DNA from: Candidatus Nitrosopolaris nunavutensis | Lineage (GTDB): Archaea > Thermoproteota > Nitrososphaeria > Nitrososphaerales > Nitrososphaeraceae | Assembly: GCA_002501855.1 (NCBI GenBank) | Contig: DAOM01000018.1 | Coordinates: 725-7,437, forward strand | Direction of reading: 5' to 3' | Length of the DNA stretch: 6,713 nucleotides | Part shown: one piece after another, positions 6,149 to 6,713 of the stretch | Layout of the letters: each line of letters begins with the position of its first letter | Numbering within the stretch: position 1 is the stretch's first letter | Made by a program: the position numbers and the translations under genes | The notes under the pieces: generated by a model | Told to the model about the DNA's origin: nothing | The model's database searches: none | The model's input: the letters and a program-made list of their open reading frames with translations, nothing else

Positions 6149-6622
6149 CGAAGAACCCTTACTGAAGGTAGCGCCTACAGGTATAGAAAATCGACATGCA
6201 GGCATTGGTATCGTCTTGAAAAGTTTCTGGGACATAAAATAAAATGTTGGCTAGAACTGTTATTTTGAGTTTTCAGAATTCTTGTGATGGTAAGATTCGT
6301 ATAAACCAGTTTGCCAAGAAAGTGAGGATATGATAGAAAAAAACCAAAATACGTAGATAGAATTGCATTTTGTGCTTTACTATGTTTGTTTGTCAATCTA
6401 CTTGCTTTTGATGACTGGCTGTTGCTTGCCAGAGCAGCGAGTACGTCTCGTCTAATGATTTATTTCTATTGTTTAATATGCCTGCCTATATTCCATTTTA
6501 CGCATTTACATGATCATGATGTCAAGACCGCATAGATATCGATTGTTGCTAATGATATGACGATGATAGTAGAAGTCTAGATTTCCCTATTTCCTTTCTT
6601 GATCTAAATTTCGCTTTGTATT
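6149..6622. other. Spacer without recognisable genes
   Basis: This stretch of 474 bases lies between two convergent genes. Small features only: T-rich runs at about 6258-6276 that could end the secreted-protein transcript, a weak stem CTGGC/GCCAG (6415-6419, 6428-6432), and the 10-bp palindrome CATGATCATG (6509-6518). A 73-codon minus-strand frame (6175-6396) starts with TTG and has no recognisable domain. I see no gene here. Confidence 0.55.
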
Positions 6623-6713
6623 TTAAATTACGTGACTTTGTTCTGAGCCTGTAACCACAACATGGACACCACCATCCGCCTCCACTTTAAGCGGTAATAT
6701 CAGCAAAGGTGTT
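6623..6713 (-). CDS. C-terminal end of an unidentified protein (5' part outside window)
   Basis: The minus strand is open in one frame only from the window edge to a TAA at 6625-6623 and gives 29 residues including LPLKVEADGGVHVVVTGSEQ. The alternating hydrophobic and polar pattern (LILPLKVEA, VHVVVTG) suggests two beta strands joined by a tight turn at Asp-Gly-Gly. Such an ending would suit a beta-sandwich or OB-like domain, but the fragment is too short to name. It converges with the secreted-protein gene. The composition looks protein-like and both other frames stop within a few codons, so I think it is a real 3' end. Confidence 0.55.
   Translation of the reverse strand, partial: TPLLILPLKVEADGGVHVVVTGSEQSHVI

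Noticed and set aside
6149..6261. Open frame continuing past the TAG of the secreted-protein gene to a TGA near 6259
   Set aside because: The added residues (Arg/Cys/Trp-rich, such as CRHWYRLEKFLGHK) do not continue the Pro/Ser-rich tail. A vague transposase-like look is too weak to call a remnant.
6175..6396. 73-codon minus-strand frame in the last spacer
   Set aside because: It has a TTG start, no promoter at the expected distance and no domain-like pattern; it is best read as chance.
6409..6460. TGATGA as a box C of a C/D-type guide RNA
   Set aside because: No matching D box (CTGA), C' or D' box lies at suitable spacing downstream.

Overview
The window reads as chromosomal DNA of an AT-rich ammonia-oxidising archaeon of the class Nitrososphaeria (Thaumarchaeota), most like Nitrososphaera or Nitrosocosmicus. 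The basis is a Hef-type helicase without a nuclease domain, TATA-like boxes about 36-38 bp upstream of start codons (short or absent leaders), a secreted protein built from two beta-sandwich-like domains of a kind I recall from that group, and a zinc-ribbon orphan of the same flavour. No database search was possible, so the taxon is an inference. I see no bacterial operons, tRNA or rRNA genes, CRISPR array, transposase or integrase.

Layout. Positions 1-219 hold the 3' end of a winged-helix regulator (+). A short convergent spacer with hairpins follows (220-493). Positions 494-2758 hold an intact Hef/FANCM-like superfamily 2 helicase (-) with a GTG start and its own promoter at about 2793-2800. 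Directly upstream, 2794-3531 (-) holds a decayed gene that is easy to miss: its coding pieces lie in shifted frames, separated by stops. They still show a stretch containing IEVNLKRRHLDEFQ, like the RRHL motif of ParB-like and phage or plasmid regulators, then a charged linker, and then a coiled-coil tail. Positions 3532-3903 are a divergent spacer with a GC-rich perfect palindrome, a 7-bp hairpin and copies of the motif GGTACACC/GTGTACC. Positions 3904-4602 (+) encode a 232-residue zinc-ribbon protein of unknown role. Positions 4603-5026 are an AT-rich spacer ending in a promoter. Positions 5027-6148 (+) encode a 373-residue secreted protein rich in glycosylation sequons. Positions 6149-6622 look non-coding, and 6623-6713 (-) is the C-terminal end of another gene.

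The genes look like independent single-gene transcription units rather than an operon: hef works in replication-fork repair, the 373-residue protein is exported, and the zinc-ribbon protein has no visible partner. The main points for follow-up are the decayed RRHL-motif gene and the shared GGTACACC element just upstream of the two divergent starts (3531 - and 3904 +). I found no convincing new multi-gene system.
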